NCBI RefSeq assembly: GCF_001424755.1
Contig: NZ_LMRF01000001.1
Span: forward strand, 455,294 to 519,293
Source of the DNA: Marmoricola sp. Leaf446
GTDB taxonomy: Bacteria > Actinomycetota > Actinomycetes > Propionibacteriales > Nocardioidaceae
Direction: 5' to 3'
DNA: 64,000 nucleotides
Shown: piece by piece, positions 39,193-47,371 of the stretch
Numbering within the stretch: position 1 is the stretch's first letter
How the letters are laid out: every line of letters starts with the position of its first letter
Notes under the pieces: model-generated
Databases searched by the model: none
Told to the model about the DNA's origin: nothing
What the model saw: only the letters and a program-made list of their open reading frames with translations
Position numbers and translations under genes: made by a program

Positions 39193-39701
39193 TCGACCCC
39201 GACGACGTCGCGGTGGTGACCGAGCAGCTCGGCCGTCCCCCGCGCTCCATCCACGCGGTCGGCCACCGCTGCCCGTGCGGCAACCCCGACGTGGTGGCCA
39301 CCGAGCCCCGGCTCGACGACGGCACGCCGTTCCCGACCACCTTCTACCTCACCTGCCCGCGGGCGGCGTCGATGATCGGCACCCTCGAGGCGTCCGGCCT
39401 GATGCGCGAGATGAACGAGCGGCTGGCCGAGGACGCCGACCTCGCCTCGTCGTACGCCGCGGCGCACGACGCCTACCTCGCCGCCCGTGCCGAGATCGGC
39501 GAGGTGCCCGAGATCGCCGGCGTCTCCGCGGGCGGCATGCCCGACCGCGTGAAGTGCCTGCACGTCCTCGCCGGCCAGGCGCTGGCCCAGGGCCGCGGCA
39601 CCAACCCGCTCGGCGACGAGGTGCTCGACCGCCTGGGTGCCTGGTGGGAGAAGGGGCCGTGCGTGGTCTCGACGGACCCGGCCGACGGGGACGGCTCGTG
39701 A
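39189..39701 (+). CDS. DUF501 protein
   Basis: The product is 170 aa from GTG 39189 (GTGA overlap). It has VTEQLGRPPRSIHAVGHRCP, CGNPDVVATEPRLDDGTPFP, TFYLTCPRA and DRVKCLHVLAGQALAQG, the pattern of the DUF501 family, with four conserved Cys/His positions that could bind a metal. It lies between ftsB and ppx as in M. tuberculosis (Rv1025). Function unknown. Confidence 0.92.
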   Translation: MIDPDDVAVVTEQLGRPPRSIHAVGHRCPCGNPDVVATEPRLDDGTPFPTTFYLTCPRAASMIGTLEASGLMREMNERLAEDADLASSYAAAHDAYLAARAEIGEVPEIAGVSAGGMPDRVKCLHVLAGQALAQGRGTNPLGDEVLDRLGAWWEKGPCVVSTDPADGDGS

Positions 39702-40666
39702 CGCGGGTCGCCGCGTTCGACTGCGGCACCAACAGCCTGCGGGTGCTCGTCACCGACCTCGATCCCGAGCGGGGGACCTCCCAGGAGCTGGTGCGCGAGA
39801 TGCGCATCGTGCGGCTCGGCCAGGGCGTCGACCGCACCGGTCGGATCTCCGAGGCCTCGCTGCAGCGTGTCTTCGACGGGGTCGAGGAGCTGATGGGCCT
39901 GGTCGAGCCCCACGACGTGTCCTCGGTCCGGTTCTGCGCCACCTCGGCTGCCCGCGACGCCGAGAACGCCCAGGACTTCCTCGACGGCGTCCGGGCCCGG
40001 ACCGGCACCACCCCCGAGGTGCTCGACGGCGAGGCCGAGGCGCGCGCGACCTTCGCCGGCGCCGTGCGCGACCTGCCGCCGCTGCCCGGCCCGCTGCTGG
40101 TCCTCGACATCGGGGGCGGCTCGACCGAGCTGGTGCTCGGCGACCCCGCGGGCGGGGTGAGCGCCCAGCACTCCCTCGACATCGGCTCGGTGCGCCTGAC
40201 CGAGCGCTGCCTGCCCAGCGACCCGCCGACCCGTGACGAGGTCGAGGCCGCGGTCGCGGCCATCGACACCGCCCTCGACGGCTGCGAGGTCGACCCGGCG
40301 CAGGCGGGTGCGGTGATCGGGGTGGCCGGCACGGTCACGACGCTGGCGGCCGCGGTGCTCGGCCTGGCCTCCTACGACCGCGCGGTGATCCACCACAGCG
40401 TGCTGCGCGCCGACGCCGTGCAGGGCGCGGTCAGCCACCTGCTCAGCCTCGACGTCGAGCAGCGCCGGGCGCTGGGCTACATGCACCCCGGGCGCGCCGA
40501 CGTCATCGCCGCCGGGGGCCTGATCCTCACCGCCGTGCTCCGGCGCACCCCCGTCGCCTCCCTGCTCGTCAGCGAGCACGACATCCTCGACGGCATCGCC
40601 TGGTCCCAGCTCGACCCCACCCCCTCAGGCCTCCCCTCGGGCGGGTCGCCCCACGGAAAGGGATAA
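39698..40666 (+). CDS. ppx: Exopolyphosphatase / Ppx-GppA phosphatase
   Basis: The product is 322 aa from GTG 39698 (GTGA overlap). The ASKHA fold carries AAFDCGTNSLRVLVTD, CATSAARDAENAQDFLD, VLDIGGGSTELVLG and GVAGTVTTLAAAVLGL. It lacks the extra HD-type C-terminal domain of E. coli Ppx, as in the short actinobacterial Ppx2 (Rv1026). Probable role: hydrolysis of short polyphosphate or (p)ppGpp. Last gene of the mfd-ppx row. Confidence 0.92.
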   Translation: MTRVAAFDCGTNSLRVLVTDLDPERGTSQELVREMRIVRLGQGVDRTGRISEASLQRVFDGVEELMGLVEPHDVSSVRFCATSAARDAENAQDFLDGVRARTGTTPEVLDGEAEARATFAGAVRDLPPLPGPLLVLDIGGGSTELVLGDPAGGVSAQHSLDIGSVRLTERCLPSDPPTRDEVEAAVAAIDTALDGCEVDPAQAGAVIGVAGTVTTLAAAVLGLASYDRAVIHHSVLRADAVQGAVSHLLSLDVEQRRALGYMHPGRADVIAAGGLILTAVLRRTPVASLLVSEHDILDGIAWSQLDPTPSGLPSGGSPHGKG

Positions 40667-40670
40667 CCCC

Positions 40671-41786
40671 GTGTCCACCACCACCCCCACCCGCCCCGAC
40701 GCCGGCAGCTCGCGGCTGCAGGCGCAGGACCCCACCACCACCGACCCGGCACCGGAGCCGGCGAGCCGTCGCTCGCCCTGGTTCGTGCTGCGCCGCACCC
40801 TGGGCGAGTTCCGCGAGGACCGCGGCAGCGACCTCGCCGGCGCCCTGACGCTGTGGACGCTGCTGGCCGTCGTGCCCGGCCTCGCGCTGCTGCTGGGGCT
40901 GGTCGGCCTCACCGGCCAGACCGGCAACGCCGTCACGCTCGTCGACGACGTGCTCTCCCGGCTGCTGTCGGGCGCCACCGTCGAGCTGGTCACCGGCCGG
41001 CTCACCGAGCTCGGCCGGCTCTCGTTCCTCGGCTCGGTGGTCCTCGTCGGCGTCGCCGCCCTGCTCCTGGCCTGGGCGGCCAACGGCTACGTCCGCGCCT
41101 TCGCCCGCGTCACCAACACCGTGCACGAGGTGCCGGAGGGGCGCCCCTCCTGGCGGCTGCGGCCCGCCCAGGTGGTGCTGACCGTCGCCGTCGTGGCCCT
41201 GGCCGCGCTGGCCCTGACGCTGATGGTCGTGACCGGTCCGGTCGCCCAGGCGCTCGGTGACGCCCTCGGCCTGTCCGCCGACGTGGTCGGGGTCTGGTCG
41301 GTGGCGCAGTGGCCGCTGCTGGCCCTCGTCGTCGTCGCCCTGGTGACGCTGCTGCTGCACGCCACCCCCAACGTGAAGTTCGGCCGGATCAAGCTGCTGA
41401 CCCCCGGCTCGTTCGTCGCGATCCTGGTGTGGGTGGCGGCCTCGGTCGGGCTGGCGTTCTTCGTGGCGACCTACGGCACCTACGACCGCACGGTCGGGGC
41501 GATGGCCGGTGTCGTCGTCGTGCTGCTGTGGCTGTGGGTCACCAACGCCGCGCTGGTGCTCGGGGCCGAGCTCGACGCCGAGCTCGAGCGCGGTCGTCAG
41601 CTGCAGCACGGGCTGGCCGCCGAGGAGCGGCTCCAGCAGCCGCTGCGCGACGACCGCGTCAGCCTCAAGCGCGACCACCGCCGCGAGCGCGACCTGACCA
41701 CCCAGCGCGACATCCGCGTCGCCGCCGCCGGTCACGGCAACCCCGCCGACCGACCCTTCGGCCGGGCCTCGCGCGGCACCGAGTGA
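40671..41786 (+). CDS. YihY/BrkB-family membrane protein
   Basis: The product is 371 aa from GTG 40671 with AAAGGG eight bases upstream. A disordered N-terminus (about 40 residues) precedes six hydrophobic helices, with AGALTLWTLLAVVPGLALLLG, YVRAFARVTNTVHEVPEGRP, LLLHATPNVKFGRIKLLTPG and FVATYGTYDRTVGAMAGVVV, all YihY blocks. The C-terminal ~60 residues are charged. The old name ribonuclease BN is wrong for this family; function unknown. Confidence 0.9.
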   Translation: MSTTTPTRPDAGSSRLQAQDPTTTDPAPEPASRRSPWFVLRRTLGEFREDRGSDLAGALTLWTLLAVVPGLALLLGLVGLTGQTGNAVTLVDDVLSRLLSGATVELVTGRLTELGRLSFLGSVVLVGVAALLLAWAANGYVRAFARVTNTVHEVPEGRPSWRLRPAQVVLTVAVVALAALALTLMVVTGPVAQALGDALGLSADVVGVWSVAQWPLLALVVVALVTLLLHATPNVKFGRIKLLTPGSFVAILVWVAASVGLAFFVATYGTYDRTVGAMAGVVVVLLWLWVTNAALVLGAELDAELERGRQLQHGLAAEERLQQPLRDDRVSLKRDHRRERDLTTQRDIRVAAAGHGNPADRPFGRASRGTE

Positions 41787-41805
41787 CAGCCGCGGTGGTC
41801 CTGCG

Positions 41806-42591
41806 GTGATCGTCCCGGGGTCGGGCCACCCGGCCGACCCCGTGGGTGCCGGCGCCGCGCCGCCGCCCTCCGCCCGGTCGGCGGCCGGAGTCTCGCGCCT
41901 GGCGGCCCGGGCGACGCTCGGGCAGGTCGACGCCCGCGTCTCGGTCTGCCGCGCCTGTCCCCGCCTGGTGGCGTGGCGCGAGCAGGTCGCGCGCGAGCGG
42001 CGGGCGTCGTACGCCGAGGAGGAGTACTGGGGCCGCCCGGTGCCCGGCTTCGGCGACCCGGCCGCCCGCGTGCTCGTGGTGGGGCTCGCCCCCGCCGCCC
42101 ACGGCGCCAACCGCACCGGACGGGTCTTCACCGGCGACCGCTCCGGCGACTGGTTGTTCGCCTCGATGCACCGCGTCGGCCTGGCCTCCCAGCCCACCTC
42201 GCGGCACGCCGACGACGGACTGACGCTGGTCGGCACCCGGGTCGTCGCCGCCGTGCGCTGCGCCCCGCCGGCCAACCAGCCCACTCCCGTCGAGCGCGAC
42301 ACCTGCGCGCCCTGGGTGGAGCGTGAGGTCCGGCTGCTTCTGCCCACGCTGCGGGTGGTGGTGTGCCTGGGCGGGTTCGGCTGGGACGCCGCGCTGCGCT
42401 CGCTGGAGGGCGCCGGCGTCGTCGTGCCGCGGCCGCGGCCGCGCTTCGGCCACGCCGTCGAGGTCGACCTCGACGGCCTCACCCTGCTCGGCTGCTTCCA
42501 CCCCTCGCAGCAGAACACCTTCACCGGCCGGCTCACCGAGCCGATGACCGACGCGGTGCTCGGCCGGGCCGCCGAGCTCGCCTCCCTATGA
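41806..42591 (+). CDS. udgB: Type-5 uracil-DNA glycosylase (UdgB)
   Basis: The product is 261 aa from GTG 41806. It has four cysteines for an Fe-S cluster (VCRACPRL and RCAPP...DTCAPW), motif A GLAPAAHGANRTGRVFTGD (Ala replaces the catalytic Asp of other UDGs, as in family 5), and motif B HPSQQNTFTGRLT. It removes uracil and other deaminated bases from DNA; the GC-rich genome makes cytosine deamination a constant load. It starts 19 bp after yihY. Confidence 0.93.
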   Translation: MIVPGSGHPADPVGAGAAPPPSARSAAGVSRLAARATLGQVDARVSVCRACPRLVAWREQVARERRASYAEEEYWGRPVPGFGDPAARVLVVGLAPAAHGANRTGRVFTGDRSGDWLFASMHRVGLASQPTSRHADDGLTLVGTRVVAAVRCAPPANQPTPVERDTCAPWVEREVRLLLPTLRVVVCLGGFGWDAALRSLEGAGVVVPRPRPRFGHAVEVDLDGLTLLGCFHPSQQNTFTGRLTEPMTDAVLGRAAELASL

Positions 42592-42601
42592 TCGGCCCCG
42601 C

Positions 42602-42675
42602 GCCCCGGTATCCCAATCGGCAGAGGAAGCGGTCTTAAACACCGCGCAGTGTGGGTTCGAGCCCCACCCGGGGCA
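42602..42675 (+). tRNA. tRNA with anticodon UAA (Leu codon UUA) and short variable loop
   Basis: A full cloverleaf can be drawn. Acceptor gccccgg (42602-42608) pairs with ccggggc (42668-42674), discriminator A42675. The D arm spans 42611-42627. The anticodon stem gcggt/accgc encloses cttaaac, so positions 34-36 are TAA (42636-42638). The variable loop is gcagt and the T stem gtggg/cccac encloses ttcgagc. CCA is not encoded. Leucine tRNAs normally have a long variable arm, as bldA tRNA-Leu(UAA) of Streptomyces does; this one is class I. It is either an atypical tRNA-Leu or a tRNA-like gene with another role. Confidence 0.85.
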
Positions 42676-42690
42676 CCGGCCCGTGCTGGT

Positions 42691-42717
42691 CACCCGGACG
42701 TCCGCCTCACCCGGGTG
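42691..42717 (+). terminator. Hairpin after the tRNA gene
   Basis: cacccgg (42691-42697) pairs with ccgggtg (42711-42717). It stands 15 bp after the tRNA end and may terminate it. It includes acccggacgtccg, identical to the core of the palindrome at 20465-20492. Confidence 0.5.
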
Positions 42718-42768
42718 GATCCCGGGAACACCGGCCCCGGGCGGGACGTTGTGAGAGCGACGCACCGG

Positions 42769-42774
42769 TAGGAT
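42769..42774 (+). promoter_or_regulatory. -10 box (TAGGAT) of the Bax-inhibitor-1 gene
   Basis: TAGGAT fits TANNNT and lies 57 bp before TTG 42832, leaving room for the strong AGGAGG ribosome site at 42821-42826. No good -35 at the right distance. Confidence 0.45.
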
Positions 42775-42831
42775 CCGGGCTTCACGCGAACACCAGAGTA
42801 GGGGGTTCGCACGGCTCCCTAGGAGGACGCC

Positions 42832-43701
42832 TTGCAGAGCAGCAACCCGATCTTCCGACGTTCCGAGGGCTTCAACGGCCGCGGGAACGCCACCACGAAC
42901 AGCCCAGCGACCTGGAGCACCGGTGCCACCACCGGCTACGCCCAGGGTCAGGGCGGCTACGACCAGGGCGGCTACGGGGGCGGCTACGGCCAGGCCCCGC
43001 AGGTCGACCAGGGCCGGATGACCATCGACTCGGTCGTGCAGAAGACCGGCCTGACGCTCGGCGTCGTGGTCCTCCTCGCCGCTGCCACGTGGTTCCTGAC
43101 CCCGAACCTGTCCGAGGACCCCGCGGCGATCAGCACGCTCTACGCGCTGTCGATGTTCGGCGCGCTGGCCGGCTTCGGGCTGGCGATGGTCAACTCCTTC
43201 AAGAAGGTCATCAGCCCCGCGCTGGTGCTGGCGTACGCCGCCGTCGAGGGCATCTTCGTCGGCGCGTTCTCCAAGTCGCTCGAGGCGATGTTCGGCGACG
43301 GCCTCGTCATCGGTGCGGTGCTCGGCACCATGGCGGCGGTCGCCGGCACGCTCGCGGCGTACAAGTTCTTCGACATCAAGGTGACCCCCAAGTTCCGGAT
43401 GTGGGTCATGGGCGCGCTGATCGGCTTCGTCGCCGTCAGCCTGCTCAACTTCGTGCTGCGGTTCTTCGGCGCCGACTTCGGCTTCAACGGCTTCGGCACG
43501 ATGGGCCTGATCTCCAGCGTCATCGCGCTGGGCCTCGGCGTCCTGCTGCTGATCCTCGACTTCGACTTCGTCGAGCGCGGCATCGAGGCGGGCCTGCCCG
43601 AGCGCGAGTCGTGGCGGGCGGCCTTCGGCCTGACCGTGACGATCATCTGGATCTACATCGAGCTGCTGCGCCTGCTCGCGATCCTGCGCGGCAACGACTG
43701 A
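42832..43701 (+). CDS. Bax-inhibitor-1 / YccA-type membrane protein
   Basis: The product is 289 aa from TTG 42832, chosen because AGGAGG is five bases upstream. A Gly/Gln/Tyr-rich N-terminus (about 35-55, GQGGYDQGGYGGGYGQ) precedes seven hydrophobic helices. IIW-type ends and LDFDFVERGIEAGLP near the C-terminus carry the acidic pair expected in the pH-sensitive calcium-leak family. Function in bacteria is unclear; membrane quality control or ion leak are suggested for relatives. Confidence 0.9.
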   Translation: MQSSNPIFRRSEGFNGRGNATTNSPATWSTGATTGYAQGQGGYDQGGYGGGYGQAPQVDQGRMTIDSVVQKTGLTLGVVVLLAAATWFLTPNLSEDPAAISTLYALSMFGALAGFGLAMVNSFKKVISPALVLAYAAVEGIFVGAFSKSLEAMFGDGLVIGAVLGTMAAVAGTLAAYKFFDIKVTPKFRMWVMGALIGFVAVSLLNFVLRFFGADFGFNGFGTMGLISSVIALGLGVLLLILDFDFVERGIEAGLPERESWRAAFGLTVTIIWIYIELLRLLAILRGND

Positions 43702-43729
43702 CCTGACCCGATCCCCGCGAGGGGGAGCG

Positions 43730-44785
43730 TCACCCGGGAGCCCCGGCCGAGTCCTCGGCCGGGGCTCCTGCGTCCTCCGGCGCGCCCTCGGCGCCGTCGG
43801 GGGTCTGGGCGGTGCCGGTCGGGAGCAGCCGCCGGCGCATCAGCGTCACCCAGCGGCCGCCGACGCCACGGGTGGCGCCGCCGACCTCGGTGCCGTCGAT
43901 CTCGGTGCCGGGGCTCTCGCTGGCCTTGGCGGCGGCGTACCCGATGGGCAGCACGGCCTCGCCGCGTCCGGCGCGGGGCGCGTCCTCCTCGGTCTCGCCG
44001 AGGCCCAGGGCCGCGAGCACCGAGGGCACCATCACGCGCGCCATCGACTCGTAGCCGCGGGCGGAGGGGTGGAACCGGTCGGGACCGAAGAGCAGGGCCG
44101 GGGCGGCGGCGAACTCCTCGCCCAGGATCGAGGCCAGCGAGACCGTGCGGCCGCCGGCCTCGACGACGGCGATGGTCTGGGCGGCCGCCAGCTGCCGCGA
44201 CCAGATCCGCGCGACCTGGCGCAGCGGCGGCGGCAGCGGCTGGATGGTGCCGAGGTCGGGACAGGTGCCCACCACCACCGCCGTGCCGGCCTCGGTGAGG
44301 CGGCGCACGGCCGCCGAGAGGTGGCGCACCGACGCGGACGGCAGCACCGCGTGGGTCACGTCGTTGGCGCCGATGTAGATGATGGCGACGTCGGGGGAGG
44401 CGCTCAGCGCGGCGGTGACCTGGTTGTCCAGGCCGCTGCTCTGGGCGCCGACCTTGGCGTACTCGCGGAGGTGGACCCGGCGGTCGGCCCGCTCGGCGAC
44501 GCCGGAGCCCAGCCAGGCGCCGGGCGTCTCCTCCACGGTGCGCACGCCGTAGCCGGCGGCGCTGGAGTCGCCGAGCAGCGCCAGCCGCAGGGCGGGACCG
44601 GGGCGACCGCGGCCGTACCACCCGGTGGCGTCCCGGACGCGGCCGTCGGCCTCGCCGATGGTGTGCCGGGCGAACTTCGCCTCGGCCCGCAGCACGCCGT
44701 ACAGGGAGGCCCCGAGCGCGGTCAGGCCACCGCCCCCGTAGACGGCCGCCGCCGCGATCCGGCGTACCGCTGCTGCTCGTGCCAC
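43730..44785 (-). CDS. SGNH/GDSL hydrolase, membrane-anchored
   Basis: The product is 351 aa from GTG 44785. An N-terminal hydrophobic segment (about 10-30) is probably an uncleaved anchor. Block I is LLGDSSAAGYG (catalytic Ser), block III IIYIGANDVTHAV (Asn) and block V DRFHPSARGYESMA (Asp-x-x-His). The tail (about 290-351) is Pro/Ala/Glu-rich. The neighbour cbs is the same as for Rv1075c in M. tuberculosis. An esterase acting at the cell surface is likely. Its leaderless promoter faces that of cbs. Confidence 0.9.
   Translation of the reverse strand: MARAAAVRRIAAAAVYGGGGLTALGASLYGVLRAEAKFARHTIGEADGRVRDATGWYGRGRPGPALRLALLGDSSAAGYGVRTVEETPGAWLGSGVAERADRRVHLREYAKVGAQSSGLDNQVTAALSASPDVAIIYIGANDVTHAVLPSASVRHLSAAVRRLTEAGTAVVVGTCPDLGTIQPLPPPLRQVARIWSRQLAAAQTIAVVEAGGRTVSLASILGEEFAAAPALLFGPDRFHPSARGYESMARVMVPSVLAALGLGETEEDAPRAGRGEAVLPIGYAAAKASESPGTEIDGTEVGGATRGVGGRWVTLMRRRLLPTGTAQTPDGAEGAPEDAGAPAEDSAGAPG
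43737..43768. terminator. Perfect 14-bp stem between convergent BI-1 and SGNH genes
   Basis: ggagccccggccga (43737-43750), loop gtcc, then the exact complement (43755-43768). It overlaps the last codons of the SGNH gene and lies 35 bp after the BI-1 stop, so it can serve as a terminator for the plus strand and perhaps both. Confidence 0.8.
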
Positions 44786-44791
44786 GCCGCG

Positions 44792-44797
44792 ATCCTA
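44792..44797 (-). promoter_or_regulatory. Leaderless -10 box (TAGGAT) of the SGNH hydrolase
   Basis: On the minus strand TAGGAT (44797-44792) is followed by six bases and GTG 44785. Its expected -35 position falls on the -10 box of the divergent cbs promoter. Confidence 0.6.
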
Positions 44798-44816
44798 GTG
44801 AGTGCCGGTCGCGGCA

Positions 44817-44822
44817 TAGGTT
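44817..44822 (+). promoter_or_regulatory. Leaderless -10 box (TAGGTT) of cbs
   Basis: TAGGTT is followed by six bases and ATG 44829, so cbs mRNA is probably leaderless; no ribosome site is present. The -35 position (about 44794-44799) overlaps the -10 box of the opposite gene. Confidence 0.6.
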
Positions 44823-44828
44823 GGGCCC

Positions 44829-46199
44829 ATGAAGTACGCCAACTCCCTCCTCGAGCTGATCGGCAACACCCCGCTGGTCCGGCTCAACCGCACGGCCGGC
44901 ACCACCTCGTCGCTCGTGCTCGCCAAGATCGAGTACCTCAACCCGGGTGGCTCGGTGAAGGACCGGATCGCGGTCAAGATGATCGACGCGGCCGAGGCCA
45001 GCGGCGAGCTGAAGCCCGGCGGCACCATCGTCGAGCCGACCTCGGGCAACACCGGCGTCGGGCTGGCCCTGGTGGCCCAGCAGCGCGGCTACTCCTGCGT
45101 CTTCGTCTGCCCCGACAAGGTCAGCGAGGACAAGCGCAACGTCCTCAAGGCCTACGGCGCGGAGGTGGTCGTCTGCCCGACCGCGGTCGCCCCGGAGCAC
45201 CCCGACAGCTACTACAGCGTCTCGGACCGGCTGACCCGCGAGATCGACGGCGCCTGGAAGCCCAACCAGTACGCCAACCCCAACAACCCGCTGTCGCACT
45301 ACGAGCAGACCGGCCCCGAGATCTGGGAGCAGACCGAGGGCCGGATCACCCACTTCGTGACCGGCATGGGCACCGGCGGCACCATCAGTGGCGTCGGTCG
45401 CTACCTCAAGGAGCAGAACCCCGACATCCAGGTGGTCGGCGCCGACCCGCACGGCTCGGTCTACTCCGGCGGCACCGGCCGCCCCTACCTCGTCGAGGGC
45501 GTCGGTGAGGACTTCTGGCCCGACACCTACGACCGCGGCGTCGCCGACCGCGTCATCGAGGTCTCCGACGGTGACTCCTTCCACTTCACCCGCCGGCTCG
45601 CCCGCGAGGAGGGCATGCTCGTCGGTGGCTCCGCCGGCATGGCCGCCTTCGCGGCGGTCCAGCTGGCCCAGGAGCTCGACGACCCGGACGCCGTGATCGT
45701 GGTGCTGCTGCCCGACAGCGGCCGTGGCTACCTCACCAAGGTGTTCAACGACGAGTGGCTGGCCCGCTACGGCTTCCTGACCGACCCGCACAGCGGCCAG
45801 AGCGTCGGGGAGGTGCTGCGCGCCAAGAAGGGCGACATCCCCGACCTGGTGCACACCCACCCGACCGAGACCATCGCCGAGGCGGTCGCGATCCTGCAGG
45901 AGTACGGCGTCTCGCAGATGCCCGTCGTCCGCGCCGAGCCTCCCGTGATGGCGGCCGAGGTGGCCGGCTCGGTGTCCGAGCGCCGTCTGCTGGACGCGCT
46001 GTACGGCGGCAAGGCCCGTCTTGCCGACCAGGTCGAGGACCACATGGACGACCCGCTGCCGACCATGGGCGCCGGGGCGGGCGTGCCCGAGGCGGTCGCC
46101 GCCCTGCGCGACGCCGACGCGGTGCTCGTGCAGGAGGACGGCCGGCCGATCGGCGTGCTCACGCGCCAGGACCTGCTGGGCTTCGTCACCGCCGACTGA
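44829..46199 (+). CDS. cbs: Cystathionine beta-synthase
   Basis: The product is 456 aa from ATG 44829. The PLP fold (1-~325) has LNPGGSVKDRIA with Lys44, EPTSGNTGVGLALVA and GTGGTISGVGRYLKE (phosphate loop), and LLPDSGRGYLTK. The C-terminal ~125 residues are a pair of CBS domains (ETIAEAVAILQEYGVSQMPV; AVLVQEDGRPIGVLTRQDLL). It condenses serine or O-acetylserine with homocysteine to cystathionine. Equivalent to Rv1077. Confidence 0.95.
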   Translation: MKYANSLLELIGNTPLVRLNRTAGTTSSLVLAKIEYLNPGGSVKDRIAVKMIDAAEASGELKPGGTIVEPTSGNTGVGLALVAQQRGYSCVFVCPDKVSEDKRNVLKAYGAEVVVCPTAVAPEHPDSYYSVSDRLTREIDGAWKPNQYANPNNPLSHYEQTGPEIWEQTEGRITHFVTGMGTGGTISGVGRYLKEQNPDIQVVGADPHGSVYSGGTGRPYLVEGVGEDFWPDTYDRGVADRVIEVSDGDSFHFTRRLAREEGMLVGGSAGMAAFAAVQLAQELDDPDAVIVVLLPDSGRGYLTKVFNDEWLARYGFLTDPHSGQSVGEVLRAKKGDIPDLVHTHPTETIAEAVAILQEYGVSQMPVVRAEPPVMAAEVAGSVSERRLLDALYGGKARLADQVEDHMDDPLPTMGAGAGVPEAVAALRDADAVLVQEDGRPIGVLTRQDLLGFVTAD

Positions 46200-46451
46200 C
46201 CCCCGCGGCGAGGGGGCCGGAAATGGCCGTGTCCCTCGCGCTTCGTGCGGGGGGAACGTAGGCTGGTCCCACGCGCGAGCGGCGGTGCACCCACACCGGC
46301 CGCCGCGCGTGCGGCCGGAGGCGGACGGCCTGCGCAGCAGGCCCCTCCACGTCCGTCGTCAGTCGAGGACGGCGGGGTGACACTCCCAAGGTCACCCCGT
46401 CGTCTGCCGGCTTCCCGCCCTGACGGGGTGCCCGCGGCCGTCCAGCGGCCA
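46200..46451. other. Structured non-coding region between cbs and the BtuF-like gene
   Basis: This 252-bp gap between convergent genes holds three successive hairpins. An imperfect GC stem spans about 46272-46308 (cgcgagcggcggtg against caccggccgccgcg). A perfect ggcctgc-gca-gcaggcc lies at 46327-46343 nested in ggacg...cgtcc. A 14-bp stem follows at 46368-46404. Only the last is placed as expected for a terminator of cbs. No open frame and no match that I recognise to a known RNA; a small RNA is possible. Confidence 0.5.
46368..46404. terminator. Hairpin terminator between convergent genes
   Basis: gacggcggggtgac (46368-46381) pairs with gtcaccccgtcgtc (46391-46404) with one mismatch and a nine-base loop. 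It lies 48 bp downstream of the minus-strand BtuF-like stop. Confidence 0.65.
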
Positions 46452-47348
46452 CTAGCGGACGCGGCGGGCTGCGGCCGGGTCCGGCGTACGCCCGGTGAGG
46501 ATCTGCTCGAGCTGCTCGACACCGTCCACCAGCCGCGGCCCCGGACGGGCGTACGACGCGTTGGCGTCCACCGCCCACACCGGCACGCCCGCAGGCAGCA
46601 CGTCGCGGGCCAGCAGCTGCTCGGCCAGCTCCACCGACCGCGGCAGCTCGAAGCCGCACGGGGCGCAGACCACGACGTCGGGCGCCGCGTCGCGGACGGC
46701 GTCCCAGCCCAGGCGCACCGACTTCTCGCCGGCGCGGCCGAGCACGGACTCGCCGCCGGCCAGCTCCACCATCTCGGGCACCCAGTGGCCGGGGGAGAAG
46801 GCGGGGTCGGTCCACTCCAGCACCGCGACCCGGGGCCGGCGCGACCCGCGCAGCGAGGACCGGGCGGCGACCAGGAACAGCCGGGACCGCAGCCCCGCCA
46901 CCAGCTCCGCGGCGGCCGGCTCCCGTCCGGTGGCGCGGCCGAGGACCAGGACCGAGTCGAGCACCTCGTCGAGCGTGTGGGGGTCGATGGTGAGCACCTC
47001 GGCGGTGCAGCCGAGGTGGGCCAGCGCGTCGTCGACCACCGAGACGTCGACGGCGCAGACCGCGCACAGGTCCTGGGTGACCACCAGGTCCGCGTCCAGC
47101 CCGGCCAGCGCGCCGGCGTCGAGGTGGTAGAGGTCCTCCCCGGCCCCCATCGCCTGCGCCACGAAGGCGTCGATGCCCGCCGGGTCGAGGCCCTCGGGGA
47201 GCGCGCTGGTCGACACGATGGTGCGGGAGCGGGCCTCGGGCGGGTGGTCGCACTCGAAGGTGACGCCGACGACGTCGTCGCCGGCCCCGATCGCGAACAG
47301 GATCTCGGTCGTCGACGGCAGCAGGGAGACCACGCGCATGGACGCCAT
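46452..47348 (-). CDS. BtuF-like (vitamin B12-type) substrate-binding protein without signal peptide
   Basis: The product is 298 aa from ATG 47348; ATG 47339 (MRVVSLLPSTTE) fits the family start better. Two-lobed helical-backbone fold: VVSLLPSTTEILFAIGAGDDVVG, DLVVTQDLCAVCAVD and HWVPEMVELAGGESVLG. There is no signal peptide or lipobox, so the protein should stay in the cytosol. No ABC permease or ATPase is nearby and no cobalamin riboswitch is seen. It may be a soluble corrinoid-binding protein rather than a transporter component. Confidence 0.85.
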   Translation of the reverse strand: MASMRVVSLLPSTTEILFAIGAGDDVVGVTFECDHPPEARSRTIVSTSALPEGLDPAGIDAFVAQAMGAGEDLYHLDAGALAGLDADLVVTQDLCAVCAVDVSVVDDALAHLGCTAEVLTIDPHTLDEVLDSVLVLGRATGREPAAAELVAGLRSRLFLVAARSSLRGSRRPRVAVLEWTDPAFSPGHWVPEMVELAGGESVLGRAGEKSVRLGWDAVRDAAPDVVVCAPCGFELPRSVELAEQLLARDVLPAGVPVWAVDANASYARPGPRLVDGVEQLEQILTGRTPDPAAARRVR

Positions 47349-47371
47349 CGTCGCAGGCGGTCGATGCTGCG

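Noticed and set aside
46200-46451. Cobalamin riboswitch near the BtuF-like gene
   Set aside because: The region is downstream, not upstream, of that gene, and no B12-box was found on either strand.
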